Part shown: positions 41,461-52,480 of the stretch, piece after piece | Layout of the letters: each line of letters opens with the position of its first letter | Numbering within the stretch: position 1 is the stretch's first letter | Origin: Palaemon carinicauda | Taxonomy: Eukaryota > Arthropoda > Malacostraca > Decapoda > Palaemonidae | Reading direction: 5' to 3' | DNA length: 64,000 nt | Assembly (NCBI RefSeq): GCF_036898095.1 | Contig: NC_090739.1 | Location: 104,513,386 to 104,577,385, forward strand | The notes under the pieces: model-generated | Database searches by the model: none | What the model saw: the letters and a program-made list of their open reading frames with translations, nothing else | Told to the model about the DNA's origin: nothing | Made by a program: the position numbers and the translations under genes

Positions 41461-44400
41461 TGCATTCATATACATACACTTATATACTTACATATAATGC
41501 TAGTTTCTCCAAAAAATTCCTCTTACTACTAATATTACTGATTTTAAACTACTGAATATAGTTTGTCATCCATCACACGAGCGGATATTTTAAGAGATTG
41601 TCAGGTAATTCTGTAGGTGATATCTAGTCATGCTTATGAATGAATCTTCAAAATATTCAGCAAGGAAATCCCCAATATACCTATAAAACACAAATTTAAC
41701 AAAAATATAGAATTTTTACCATTAAGGATGATTCTATTGTAAGAAATTCCTTATGTTTATTCTATTTCTTGATGTTTTGATTTACTTACCTTGAGAATTA
41801 CAACCTTAGTATGGTCTTGTCAGCAAACTGAACTCAAACTCTCACTTACAAGTAGGCTATTTCCCATGATTACCGTTTGTAGACTAACTTAGGAAGATCA
41901 GTTCCGACCATTACTTTTTTTATTCAAAACATTTAATGTTATTAAATTACTGAACAGGGAGAACCCGCGAAAAATTGAATTTGCTTTCCATTATGTTTAC
42001 CTTACACAATTTCATGTACCATACATGAAAACTACCTACTCGAAACAATAAAAACAGCTCTAGTAATAAGGCCTAATCTAAACCTCTTCCCCTTAATATA
42101 AGCAATAGGGACCAATCTTATGAAGTACTTTTTATGTTAAAACCCCTGCCATCGAGACATTTAGAAAAATGGAGTAACCTAACTTAACTACCATTTTTAT
42201 TTGATATATCCTTCGTCTCTTTTCAAGACAATGCATAAGTATAAAGATGATTGACTCCTGGTTAGAATTCTTGCCCCTGACACTAAGAAAATGACTCCGC
42301 TAAAAGAAACTTCTTGTGATGATTGAGAATTAGTTATACCTTCTAATCAGAAAAAGAAGCAGCGCAAATTTCTCCGTCAAAAGTTATTCTACAACCATAT
42401 CTATTCCACTTTACATGGTACCTACAATGTCAATCTTAAGAAGATATCATTTATATGAATACAACGTGAAGTAGAACTACATTCTATCCTGGAGATTTTT
42501 ATTACTTTTTTTTTTTGCAACAAGAAAATCCACGTATGACAACGCATTGAATACGGTATATTTACGTTATAATTTATACATTAAAGATTAAATAAATATG
42601 TACATTTAAAAACTTAACTGGGGATTAAATCATTTCTATCTAAACCTGTTAACATTCGGTGCTGGGTAAAATGGCAACGTTTATGTAAGAAGTCACTTAA
42701 AAATAATTTGGTAATTTGGTTGGCTTGTGTTATTTTCCATTGAACCTTTAAGTCTAGGGCTATAGACAGAAATAGTTATACTTCAGCGCTGAAAGGAAAA
42801 CTGTAATATCAATCAAACATACCCTGTTACAGTAATCAAGCAGCTGGATTTTCCTCAAACATCAAACAAGGGGGTCAAATTAGTTTATGATTAATTTTGG
42901 AGCGTATGGGAAGGGAAATACTAGACTTCAACAATAATCTATATTACTCCTTGTTTGCTAAAATGTTATGAATTTCAAGACAATATTACAATTAGTAATT
43001 ACTAGACAAGTATCATACTACATGTTTAAGAAATATGGCCCTCTATGTCCCTGGGGCAAAATGTTTAAAATATATGATCGTGAAAGTATACTATATACCT
43101 TATATTATATACTGCTTCAATGATAAGACTTTTTGTGAATTTACCTTTTGAGAAATATTTGTATATCTAGAATGGCCTGACAGTATACAGACATGAAACT
43201 AATAATGTATAGTAATAACAAAATTTATGACCATCTTGTAACGAAATAATTTGAGAACAATCTCACTTTCAAAAGAATTCCTGCTGCACTGCACTTTTTC
43301 ATATAGTATATGCTTAACACTATACTGTACACAGTGCATAAGCTCCCTTCTAAAGATATTTATTACCTATTCTGTTACCTAACTGAGGTGTAAACTTCTG
43401 AAAAAAAATTAAAATGATGAAAATTTTAACTTATCTTTAAACTGAAGTTACTTAAATATTACAGCCTCCATCCCAGTTATCAGCTTTGATTTAGATATGG
43501 ATAACTTGATGTTGTGCCATCATCGTTCTTTTAGCTTCCATCTCCTTTCCATGTCATTAGGGAAATCGGGTTGCCCGCTCAAAAGTTTTTTTTCGTTTAC
43601 TGGCTACGGCTTTTGGATTTCAACTGTATAGGTAAATAAACGCACCTGAAAGAAAAATAAAATATCGTTACTCCAAATATTCTCCACATTCAAGTCATAA
43701 CCTGACTCTTAATGATTAATTTGATACAGAAGAGTCACTTTTTAGGATTATCGTGAGAGTGTCAAACATATTCAACTTCATCTTTAGAAATCAAAATAAC
43801 AGACAGTTTTGAACCTTCAACTTGACCGTGCTGTTATGTTCTTAAAAACCTCTGAAGGAAGAACAGCACTAATAACCAGATTTTGTGAGAAAAACAACAT
43901 GGATAAGACAAAGTTCAGCTTGGATGATTATTCAAAGCCATACATAATATATTATTGGTGCTTTTATGTCAATGGTTTTATGAGTACTATTCTTAATAAG
44001 ATTACCAGTATCATCATTGCATTGGTAATACAGTATTGAATTTGAAGTATTAAGATGCGAATAAGATTAAATCTATACAGTAGGTGAATATATAATTATG
44101 TAAAATTATATTTTTCTGGTATAATAGATGGCGAATATTAACTTTAACTATCTGTAAAAGTTTCAATTAACTCACTATTTTAGTACTTGGATTTAAAGTC
44201 AGTCAGTTTTAATTTTTCTAATAGATAGTAGCAAGCCAATTATAGATAAATTGGTGCTTTCATCTCCTATCAGACCTTATCTATTCCTTTTTATTGATAT
44301 GTTGTCAAATAATTATGGAAAAGCCCAAAATGTGAGTTGGTAAACAAATGGTATAAATTTTTTTATATCATATGATATCCTCCAACAGATACATAAAATG

Positions 44401-45360
44401 AGAACTGTATCAGTATGATTCATTGACACTGGTCATATGGAAGGTTGTTAGAGTCAGGAAGGTCATTCTGCCCAGAAATGAAACTAGGGGAAACCCTCTC
44501 ATATACACTAAGATGTAAAATTTGAAAGATGTTGGACAAAAGGTTGCAAGACAGGCAGTTGGAACGATGGCAGCGTAGAAGGATAGAAAGAGAACGTCGG
44601 TAGAGGAGCCAGGGAAACTGAAAATACTTAATTTATGCCTTTAATGCATTACATGACGACAGTGTGCCTCAAAGGACATTCTGAATAATATATCAAACAT
44701 TGCGGTAAAACAAAAGGGGACAACACAACATTGATGCAGAAACCTGTCACATAATCCATTAATTTTATGAATGAAACGGGAGGAATTGAAATAAAATAGA
44801 GGTAATTAAGTCTCACTAACTATCCCTGCATTATGATATTGCTTTTTGTTTTTCACAGGGTACCAGGTGTGAAGTTGGCAAAGATTATTAAGTTCGGGTT
44901 TTTTTTTTGTATAGATACAAGTATAGCATTCAAAGGGTAAACACAGGAAGTTGTAATTCTACATCGTTAAGGAGTTTGATATTCTGCGACCAGCTTCTTT
45001 GAATTACACAGATTTGGAACAGATTTCATTTGAATTTAAGCATTAATAATGGACAGCTTTTCAAATACCCACTGTCAATGGTTTTTGGCTAATTAATGGG
45101 ATGACTGACTATCTCCTCTTGAAAGCATAACAAATATTCAAACATGAATAGACCAGCAGGACTTCACAAAATTTCCCTCACATGTTAGGTTCTGAGGCAA
45201 ATATCTCATATATAAAAAGCCATGTTTCCCTGCCTATAATCACTTGATTGGATAACAACTATTATATTGCAGCAACCACTCAACAAAATGCTTAATTCAT
45301 ATATTAATGAATCCATCTTTAAAGTAATAGAACTACAACACAATACTGTATACGCATGAC
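41458..45360. other. AT-rich region, no gene recognised
   Basis: About 3.9 kb contains only short ORFs. One frame at 43809-44039 (+, 76 codons, starting MNLQLDRAVMFLKTSEGRTA) looks more protein-like in composition than its neighbours, but I recognise no family and see no clear splice context. A block at about 44440-44610 is less AT-rich and may be a repeat. Confidence 0.5.
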
Positions 45361-46320
45361 TCAAATATTAGTATGGGGCCTCTTGATGGGCCTGAGAACA
45401 TGGGTGATGTACCCCGCAGGTAGCTTGAGCTCCCTATGAAGACCAGGCTGTTTGAAGCTCCTCATGATTAAAAAAAACTCCCAGTAACAGGAAGGGTCTC
45501 AGGTCTTTAGTTTAAAGACCTGGCACAAGGCTGAGTCATATTATTTCATTACCGAGACTGAAAGCAGCTTCTCCTGGCGAAAGTAGATGAGCACATCATG
45601 TATCAGGTGAAGAAAGGCTCTGACCGGAGAAATAACCCCTTTACAACATTAATCGTATTAGATAGCATAGTTTGTTTGGTAGACGTGTGCAGAACATCAA
45701 CACAGATAATCCAGACTTCTCCTGTGCAGTGCTTAGCAAAATGTCTTTCACTTGAAGATGCTAGATAATCTTCATCCATAAAGTGACAGAAATGTAACCA
45801 AGTTATAGTACCTCTGCAGGTGGGGCTGGCAACGCATGTTGGCCTGCAGCAGTAGTTATCTTTGTACCTATACTATGAGCATCCACTGACCTGGGTACCC
45901 TTCGGCGTGTCGCCATTTAGGAGACACCAGACTTACTCTGATATTCAGAGTAGTCAGAACTCTGTTGATTACTCTACAAATGATACAGAATGGCTAAAAG
46001 GTATGGATCTCGGTGTTATCCCCAGGATGATGAAAAGTGTCCACTAGAGACTATGATGTATCAGGGACTGAAGAACAAACGATCAGGAGCATTTTGTTGA
46101 ACTGGGTGGCAAACATTCTGTTCAATAAGGATCTCCACAATCAAATTTTCCTTGCAACTTATGGATGAATGAACCATTCTTTTCCTATGACTTTTCTCTG
46201 GCAATTGAACTTGTCGGCAATTACATTCCTCTTGCCTGGAATGAATCTTACATACTTCTCCACTGCATTATTGAACACCTATGTGAGAGCCTGCTTTGTC
46301 AACTCATAGAAAAGCTGTGA
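45361..46320. other. Balanced-composition block, unassigned
   Basis: From about 45375 to 46200 the composition is much less AT-rich than its flanks. Short frames run on both strands (for example 45862-46047, +, containing LTWVPFGVSPFRRHQTY). It looks like the remains of a mobile element or gene, interrupted by stops, but I could not assign any frame to a family. It abuts DIRS element C. Confidence 0.4.
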
Positions 46321-46540
46321 AAAATGGTATTTTTATCATAAAATAAATTTTTAAATATACTTACCTGGTAGTTACATATATATAGCTTAGTTCTCGCGTT
46401 TCGATGCGTCACAACAGAAAATTCAAAATTCGCGGCGATCGCCGCCATGAGAGTAGGTGGTCATGCATGAGCACCGTCACTCTGAGGTTATCAGAACCAT
46501 TCCCAACAATCTTCAGAAATTCCATGTCTCTGTTTTCAGA
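46321..46540. repeat. Element C 3' terminal inverted repeat
   Basis: It contains GCGGCGATCGCCGCCATGAG, a long GC palindrome, and TCAGAACCATTCCCAACAATC. Both recur inverted at 48060-48165. The outer terminus in element sense is CCAGGTAAGTATATTTAAA. Confidence 0.9.
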
Positions 46541-46559
46541 GGGGAGGAGGGAGGGTCCT

Positions 46560-46670
46560 CTTATATATGTAACTACCAGGTAAGTATATTTAAACATTTA
46601 TTTTATAATAAAAATACCATTTTTAAATATGTAACTTCCCTGGTAGTTACATATATATAACTGATTGACA
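46560..46670 (-). repeat. Element C internal complementary region
   Basis: TATATATGTAACTACCAGGT ... TATTTTATAATAAAAATACC is the inverted left terminus (46321-46385). TTTTTAAATATGTAACTTCC ... GTAGTTACATATATATA is the inverted right terminus (48190-48246). Confidence 0.9.
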
Positions 46671-47100
46671 CAATCGGTGGTAGGTTGAAAACCTCATCCC
46701 ATCGGGAAATACTTTTTAATTATTAATATCTACAATTAGTAGTACTAACAATCTGGTTCTTACCTGATAAGGAAGCTGGCTTCATAATTACTCTGCCTCA
46801 TTTCACCTGCATTCATTGAGACACTCAGCGTCCACTCCGTGAGCTGTAAAAGTCTCTTGGGGCTGCCACAAGGTCCTCAACCCCTGGCGTGGCTAGACCA
46901 CCACCCTTGCAAACCTGGCATAGCCAAGGATACTGAATCTGACCACCTACAAAGTTTTTTTTTTCTTTTTTTTTTAAATAATAAACAAGAGTAACTTGAC
47001 TTGCATCCCAGACTGTGTTAGGTTGCGATAACCTTCACAGACAACCTGAGAACACAAATACAAGAAAAAAGGCAAGGGTATAATAGAAGATTATAGGGTA
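46671..47100 (-). other. Element C 3' untranslated region
   Basis: Non-coding sequence between the recombinase end and the ICR. It has the same position and length as in elements A and B, and includes a run of T-rich sequence near 46955-46980. Confidence 0.5.
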
Positions 47101-47104
47101 GAAG

Positions 47105-47869
47105 CAGTAGACCCTTCTCCAACTACGACGCCAGAGGTAACGTACGGACCCAGGGAACAGCAAGCCTCATACTGGGTTTGTACATCTTTAAGATAATAGT
47201 CTGCGAAGACTGATTTACTTCGCCAAAACGTGGCCTCTAAAATAGACTTCATAGATTTATTATGCCTATATGCCTATAGGCCATAGAGGTAGCGACAGCT
47301 CTAACCTCATGTGGTTTCCCCTTGATAATTGGGAAAATTCCTTCTTCACAATTCTGGTAAGCATCTCTTATCAAGTCCTTGATGAAGAAAGCTAGTGCAT
47401 TCTTAGATAATGGTAAAGAGGGTTTTTTAACAGAACACCAGAGGTTGTCTGTTTGTCCTCTTAGACTCTTGGACACGTGCAGATAGAATTTAAGAGCTCT
47501 TACTGGACAAAGGCCTCTTTCTTTCTCTCGATCAACTAAGTGAGATAGTCCTGGGATATTAAAAGACCTAGGCCAAGGTCGAGAAGGATTCTCATTTTTT
47601 GCGAGAAAGCCAAGCTGGAGGGAGCAAATAGCATTGTTTCCATTAAAGCCAACCTTCTTACTGATGGCTTGTAACTCCCCTACCCTTTTTGCTGTACTAT
47701 AGCGCTCAAAAATATTCCAATCAGAATCAGACAAAGACTTGCATTCATTACATCTGTTATCATATGAACAAACCTGACCTCTGCAACCACTGCATATTGA
47801 ATGCGGATCAACCGCGGCTCTAGGAATACGTGTCTTGCATCCTCTAGCACACTTATGATAGTCAGCCAT
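47105..47869 (-). pseudogene. Gag N-terminus fused to recombinase C-terminus
   Basis: The open frame 47249-47869 (206 codons) starts MADYHKCARGCKTRIPRAAV. It carries the same Cys-rich motif as the element B Gag (C-x3-C...C-x2-C-x4-C-x5-C-x2-C), up to SDSDWNIFERYS at about residue 57. Without a break it then enters the recombinase at AKRVGELQAISKKVGF, whose Arg is the first catalytic residue. LCPVRALKFYLHVSKSLRG and HEVRAVATSMAY (the H-x-x-R box) follow. An extra 8 bp near 47265, a small tandem duplication within AGGCATATAGGCATA, then shifts the frame. The expected end (ATFWRSKSVFADYYLKDV, with Trp and nucleophilic Tyr) is present downstream in the shifted frame to about 47105. The N-terminal core-binding half of the recombinase is missing, so a catalytically normal enzyme is unlikely. 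A DNA- or RNA-binding fusion is conceivable. Confidence 0.85.
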
Positions 47870-48059
47870 TTTGTCAACAGAAAAAACAGTCCAGGTCTAA
47901 ATCCAACAGAGTGTATTTACATCGATAGTGAAAAGTCAAAAGAATATTCATAAACAGGCAGCGAAAGTCGTCAACAATAATCAAACAAAAGGTACTTCAC
48001 CAAATTGTAGAAAAGTTAATTAGCAGCGAAAAGAATTTCCTGAGGTGTTGATTCGATCA

Positions 48060-48246
48060 ACGACAGAATTTCTGAAGATTGTTGGGAATGGTTCTGATAA
48101 CCTCCGAGTGACGGCGCTCATGTATGACCACCTACTCTCATGGCGGCGATCGCCGCGAATTTTGAATTTTCTGTCGTGACGTGTCGAAACGCGAGATTTA
48201 AGCTATATATATATGTAACTACCAAGGAAGTTACATATTTAAAACT
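48060..48246. repeat. Element C 5' terminal inverted repeat
   Basis: This is the inverted partner of 46321-46540, with CATGGCGGCGATCGCCGCG at about 48138-48156. The outer part reads in element sense TTTTAAATATGTAACTTCC. Confidence 0.9.
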
Positions 48247-48299
48247 ATCGCTTTACTTGTAGCTTTCAGCCACTAAAGTCATGTGTTGCTCATCAATGT

Positions 48300-49230
48300 A
48301 ACTGAGTGCTGCCTTAATCTTCAACAGGCTGATGTGTAGGCCCTTTTCTTTGTTGGACTAACAAACTCTGGTGATATGGTTCTTCATGTCTGCACCTCCT
48401 TTCTTCTATGGGTCTATGAACAGCAGCGGTTCTAGAGGACACTTCAGAAGAGTCCCCTTGATGATGTTCTTGTCTTCCAATCTCCACAGTAGATCGTCCT
48501 GTATCTTCTCCACTGGAACAAGAAGGTGTGGTGTATTGTTGGTTGCTTAGCTGGGGGCTTGTAAGTCTGGCAGTATGGAATAAATTTTCCCACAACATGA
48601 TGTAGGTGTTGGAGGAGACTGTAGACAGAAAGAAATTCGGCAGGAATGACCAACGGGTCCCTATATACCATTTCAGCTGCCGAGACATCCAGAGCGTCTT
48701 TAGGAGTGGTTCTTAGTCCCAGGAGAACCCAGGGAAGCTGGGTAAACAAGGTGGAGTCCTTGCAGTGGGACATCAAAGTAGCTTTAAAGGTGCGATGAAA
48801 ACATTCAACCATTCAGTTGGCAGCAAGGTTGAAGGCGGTGATTCCCAGGAGGTTTGCTAATAATGTCCACAATTAAGAGGTGAAAGTGGTACCCCTGTCA
48901 GAAGTAATATGCTCAGGGAAACCAAATCTCGCTATCCATCCTGAGAGTAAGGCAGATGTACAAGAGGCGAACGTTGCAGTTTTCATGGATATGGCTTCAG
49001 GCCAACAAGTGGAGCAGTCGATGACGGTAAACAGTTAACGATGTCCTTGTGGTGTGGGTGTGGGCAAACTGACGGTGAGGTTGAGAAAAGGTGCCCACTC
49101 CTGAATCCGTGGGTCAATGTACCTTTGAAGTTTGGCATGCAGTACAGGCGCAGACCCAATCCTTAGCATCTTTAGCAATACCATGCCAAATGAACTTAGT
49201 CTTTAGTAGTTATGCAGTAGATAGGAAGGG
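48300..49230 (-). pseudogene. Element D integrase, broken
   Basis: Blocks in order on the minus strand are FIWHGIAKDAKDWVCACTAC (the zinc-binding Cys pair of the HHCC domain, about 49140-49200), LPTPTPQGHR and LFTVIDCSTCWPEAISMKTA (first catalytic Asp, about 48990-49040). TSDRGTTFTS follows with the second Asp (about 48880-48900), then NxMVECFHRTFKATLMS with the catalytic Glu (48790-48815). The frame 48444-48812 continues through LPWVLLGLRTTPKDALDVS and AAEMVYRDPLVIPAEFL. Stops (for example after GHR) break the ORF. In a live element it would integrate the linear cDNA. Confidence 0.85.
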
Positions 49231-49382
49231 ATGTGAGAGGCCACAAATGAAGTCAAACACCTGTCGACACATAGGAGCAGGTATCCACGGTCTAGGTCTA
49301 CCAGTACTGACCTCACAGAGGAGGGTGGTGTTAGGAGTCACCGAGGGGGCCGTCTTCCCAACAGAGGGATGTGCAAGATGTC

Positions 49383-50425
49383 CTACTTACCTGGTACTCT
49401 GGATGTGCAAGATGTCCTACTTATCTGGTACTCTGGATCCTTTCGTTGGGCTTCTGCCAAGGCGTTGTCATCCCATCCCAAGTGAATGGCGGCCAATGTG
49501 TTTCTTGACAGGACATCGGCAAATGGATTCACTTTCCCAGGGACGTGTTGAAGGGTGCAATTGTATTCAGACACGGAAGAGAGATGTCGGCGTTGACGGG
49601 AGGACCAGGCATCGGACTGTCGAGTGAAGGGTGGCACCAGAGGCACTTGGTCCGTGCGAATGACAAAGGGCATAACTTCCAGGAAGTAGCAAAAGTGATG
49701 GATAGCCAAGTGCACTTCCAGCAATTCGCGGTGGAAGGTAGAGTAGCCAAATTCTGCCTTGACAATTTTCTACTGAAGAAGGCTATTTGGGTGAGCCGTT
49801 CACCACCTGCTCGAGTACTGCACCAATAGCGACGTCGCTGGCATCGGGGGAGAGAAGGATAGGTGTTTGTGGCACAGGAAAAGTGAGAGCAGCAGCGGTT
49901 GATAGGGCAATCTTTGCATTTCAGAAAGACGCTTCTTGAAGGGGGCCTCATTTCAGATCTTTTGGCTTGCCCTTGAGGCATAGAGGGGGAAAAGTGGTAA
50001 TAGTTAATCATGCCCAAGAATTCTTGCACTGCTTTGACGGTCGAGGGCATGGGGAAGTTTGGAATGACTGCTACCTTCTCAGGGAGGGAGTGGACTCCTT
50101 CAGGAGTGATGCAGTGCCCTAAGAACAATACTTCATTGGCGTCACAGATACACTTGTTGGACCGGACTACAAAGCCATTCTGTTGTTGGCAGTCGAGCAC
50201 GATGCGTAGGTGACAGAGGTGTACCTCTTTGGAGGAAGAGAACACAAGTATGTCATCCATGTAACATACACAGAAGGGGAGGTCCCCTAAGATGCAATCC
50301 AAGAAGCGTTGAAAGTGGCCCCAGTATTACGAAGGCCAAAACAGGAGTAATTGAAGGTATATGTATTGAAGGAAGTGGTGATGGCGGTCTTGGGGTATGT
50401 ATCCTGGGTTTAAGGGCACCTGATA
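49383..50425 (-). pseudogene. Element D reverse transcriptase-RNase H, broken
   Basis: The frame 49529-50302 has the RT box VCYMDDILVFSSS with both Asp, then NGFVVRSNKC, VLFLGHCITPEG and VQEFLGMINYYHF. RNase H appears partly frameshifted: IAFFSRKLSR near 49765, and in the frame 49383-49724 LEVHLAIHHFCYFLE, PFVIRTDQVPLV (Asp), SSRQRRHLSSVSEYNCTLQH and VPGKVNPFADVLSRN (Asp). The upstream RT sequence (FNYSCFGLRNTGATFQRFLD) reaches 50425 and stops at the element E terminus. The palm active site is intact, but frame breaks and 5' truncation make it non-functional. Confidence 0.86.
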
Positions 50426-50640
50426 TGACAAATTTGTAGATAATTTGTATTTTTCCTAACTATGCAAACCTTAGATATTTACATGGGGTAATTACTTCGG
50501 CGTAGTTGAATGACGAGCCATTAGAATTTTAACGAGGGTTTACTACCCCTCCGCTAGTTAGCAGGGGGTAGGGAGGGGTAGCTTGCTACCCCTCCCCCTC
50601 ACATACACCGGTGAAAGGCTCACTTTACTTAGAGGTAGGA
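50426..50640. repeat. Element E 3' terminal inverted repeat
   Basis: It starts TGACAAATTTGTAGATAATT and contains CCGCTAGTTAGCAGGGGGTA and GGTGAAAGGCTCACTTTACTT. The inverted partner is at 58020-58200. The outer 27 or so bases are end-specific and recur inverted in the ICR. Confidence 0.9.
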
Positions 50641-50674
50641 CTTATCTTGGGGGACAGGGCTGGCGGGCAAATAT

Positions 50675-50780
50675 GTGTAAATAGCTAAGGTTTGTATAGT
50701 TAGGAAAAATACAAATTATCCACGAATTTGTCATTTGTTCCGTAACTGCAATACAAACCACGCTATTTACATGGGGTGAC
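50675..50780 (-). repeat. Element E internal complementary region
   Basis: TAGCTAAGGTTTGTATAGTT ... GAATTTGTCA is the inverted left terminus. TTTGTTCCGTAACTGCAATA ... CTATTTACATGGGGT is the inverted right terminus (58155-58200). The halves meet at about 50732. Confidence 0.9.
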
Positions 50781-51289
50781 TTAACCCTTAGGAAGGGTGG
50801 TAAGTCCCGGCCATACTGGCTTTGGCTTGCCCGGGGATTCCGTATTCGAGCGGTTAAGAACTCGGACAATAGGGAATCCCTGCTCCTCGCTAACGGTTGT
50901 GAAACTGCCGCGGCCTACGTAAGGTGTGTGCGAAGGTGAAAAGTGACTTGTCCTAGGCAGTTGACCTGGAGTTCCTCAGAAGGAAATCTAGGCTAGGACT
51001 CTCCCAATACCACCTCGTCAGGGTATGGGGACATGACAGTATTAGACCTAATAATAGGAACACAAGGAAGCATGGTCTACCTGCAGTGGTTTGAGGTCAG
51101 CTGTGCAGAGAACCCAGGATGCTGCTTTCTCCAAGGGAGGAGAGGATGAAGAAAAGAATAAGGGCCAGACAGATCTTTTCATTCATGCAGACTAACACCA
51201 GGTAACAATGCCCTCAACCTTCTGCTACTTGTCCATTAAGGAGCCTGAGGTTTAGACCAGCTGTTGTGCAGCCACCACAGGGCCGATAG
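50781..51289 (-). other. Element E 3' untranslated region
   Basis: Non-coding sequence between ICR and recombinase. It is closely parallel to the same interval in element F (58540-58850), including GCCAATACCACCTCGTCAGGG-like and GTTTACCTGCAG-like stretches. Confidence 0.55.
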
Positions 51290-52480
51290 AAACGTATCGA
51301 GCCTCCTGTGGGTCATGTCTTGCAGGTAAGGGGCTGAGAAGATGGTCTGATGCTTCAACAGCCCCGCTTGCAGGACCTGCATCACTTAATGATGCTCCAT
51401 GAAGGGCAGGGACGTAGCTACGCCCTTGACATCATGGGCTCTAGGGCGATGCGACGGAGAAGGGTCAGGATTCAAGGCCGGGTGTAACACCCTGCGAATC
51501 CGGGTTGAGATGGTATTCCTGGTAACCCTTCTCTTCGTTTTCCCAGGGTCCCAAGGTAGGAGATGGTCTGGGTCATCTGCTACAGGACGGAGACTCGAAA
51601 CCTGGAAAGAGTCGAACCGCGGGTCCAGCACTCCCGGGTTCTGAGTCTTGGCAACAAAACTCAGGGACAAACCTGAACGTTGCCTCCCCATATCCCCCTG
51701 AATGGGCGAAGTCGTATGAGAGACCATGTGACTCGCTTGGCCGAGGATAAGGCTAGCAGGAACACTGTCTACCCAGTAAGGTGGTGATCTGGGGCCTTAC
51801 GTAGTGGTTCATCGGGATGTCTCTTTAGAGACTTGAGGACTCAAACCACGTTCCAAGGAGGAGGTCTCACCTTCGACTGAGGGCAGGAGAGGACATGGCT
51901 TCGTATGGGGAGAGAGAGTTCCAGCGAGGGAGAAATGTCTATCCCTTGAGCCTGGAGGCAAGACCTAAGGCTGAGAGATAGCCTTTCACAGCCGAAACTG
52001 AAAGGCACATTTCATCCCACAATCCCACGAGGAGCTCCGCTATTGCTGGAAGCAGCATCGTGTGGAGGGATACCCTCTCCACGACACCGACCACAGTAAC
52101 TCGCCCCTTCGCCTGGGCGACTACTGCGGGAGACTTGCGCAGGTGTCCAGACCTCATTTTCGCAACTTGTTGCGAAAAACCTCTCTCTTTGAGGAGATGC
52201 TGGATAGTCTCCCGGCGGGAAGTCGAAGCGAAGCTACGGCTTTGTGGAGGATGTTGGCATGTGGTTGTGTGAGTAACCCGTGACGTGGGGGGGGGGTTCC
52301 CTCGGAGGCTCCGTAAGGAGTTACAGAGGGACTGGTGAGCCATCTGCGAGAAGTCCTAGCGGAGCTATGGAGGTCATTGAGAGACTGACCGATACTCTGG
52401 TCTTGTAGAGTACTCTCCTCATCAGCCAGAACGGGGGAAGGCGAACACATCGATGTTGTCCCACCGTTGCTGGAAGGCAT
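51290..52480 (-). pseudogene. Element E ORF3: tyrosine recombinase, broken
   Basis: Fragments match the intact recombinase ORF of F. At 51939-52343: SRSFASTSRRETIQHLLKER, GFSQQVAKMRSGHLRKSP and LSVSAVKGYLSALGLASRLKG. At 51386-51727: SFVAKTQNPGVLDPRFDSFQ, then KTKRRVTRNTISTRIRRV and HRPRAHDVKGVATSLPF. Here the H-x-x-R box reads HDVK, so the second catalytic Arg is Lys. The block with the first catalytic Arg (near 51740) is frameshifted and the Tyr block is weak. The enzyme is inactive. Confidence 0.82.

Larger units (their letters stand above)
46321..48246 (-). mobile_element. Short DIRS derivative C with a fused ORF
   Basis: This minus-strand element of only 1.9 kb has complete DIRS ends: 3' ITR 46321-46540, ICR 46560-46670 and 5' ITR 48060-48246. 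Its single coding region joins the Gag N-terminus to the recombinase C-terminal half. RT, RNase H, MT and most of Gag are deleted. With both ITRs and the ICR intact it has the cis structure needed for mobilisation by a relative, so it is best described as a non-autonomous DIRS derivative. Its ITR sequence differs from A and B, so its parent element is not in the window. Confidence 0.88.
48290..50425 (-). mobile_element. Ty3/gypsy pol fragment D, truncated by element E
   Basis: Minus-strand order is RT, RNase H, integrase, as in Ty3/gypsy (Metaviridae-type) pol. It begins abruptly at 50425, in the RT fingers (YQVPLNPGYIPKTAITTSF), exactly where the terminus of DIRS element E starts. E therefore inserted into this retrotransposon. 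Gag, protease and LTRs are not seen. Several frameshifts are present. A 34-bp tandem duplication (GGATGTGCAAGATGTCCTAC ...) lies at 49369-49436. Confidence 0.87.

Noticed and set aside
41089..41497. Tyr-Ile and Thr-His repeat ORFs of 70-128 codons on both strands
   Set aside because: They are translations of the (AC)n-(AT)n microsatellite and open in several frames at once.
43809..44039. 76-codon plus-strand ORF as a host exon
   Set aside because: Composition is protein-like, but no family was recognised and no splice-site context or neighbouring exon was found.
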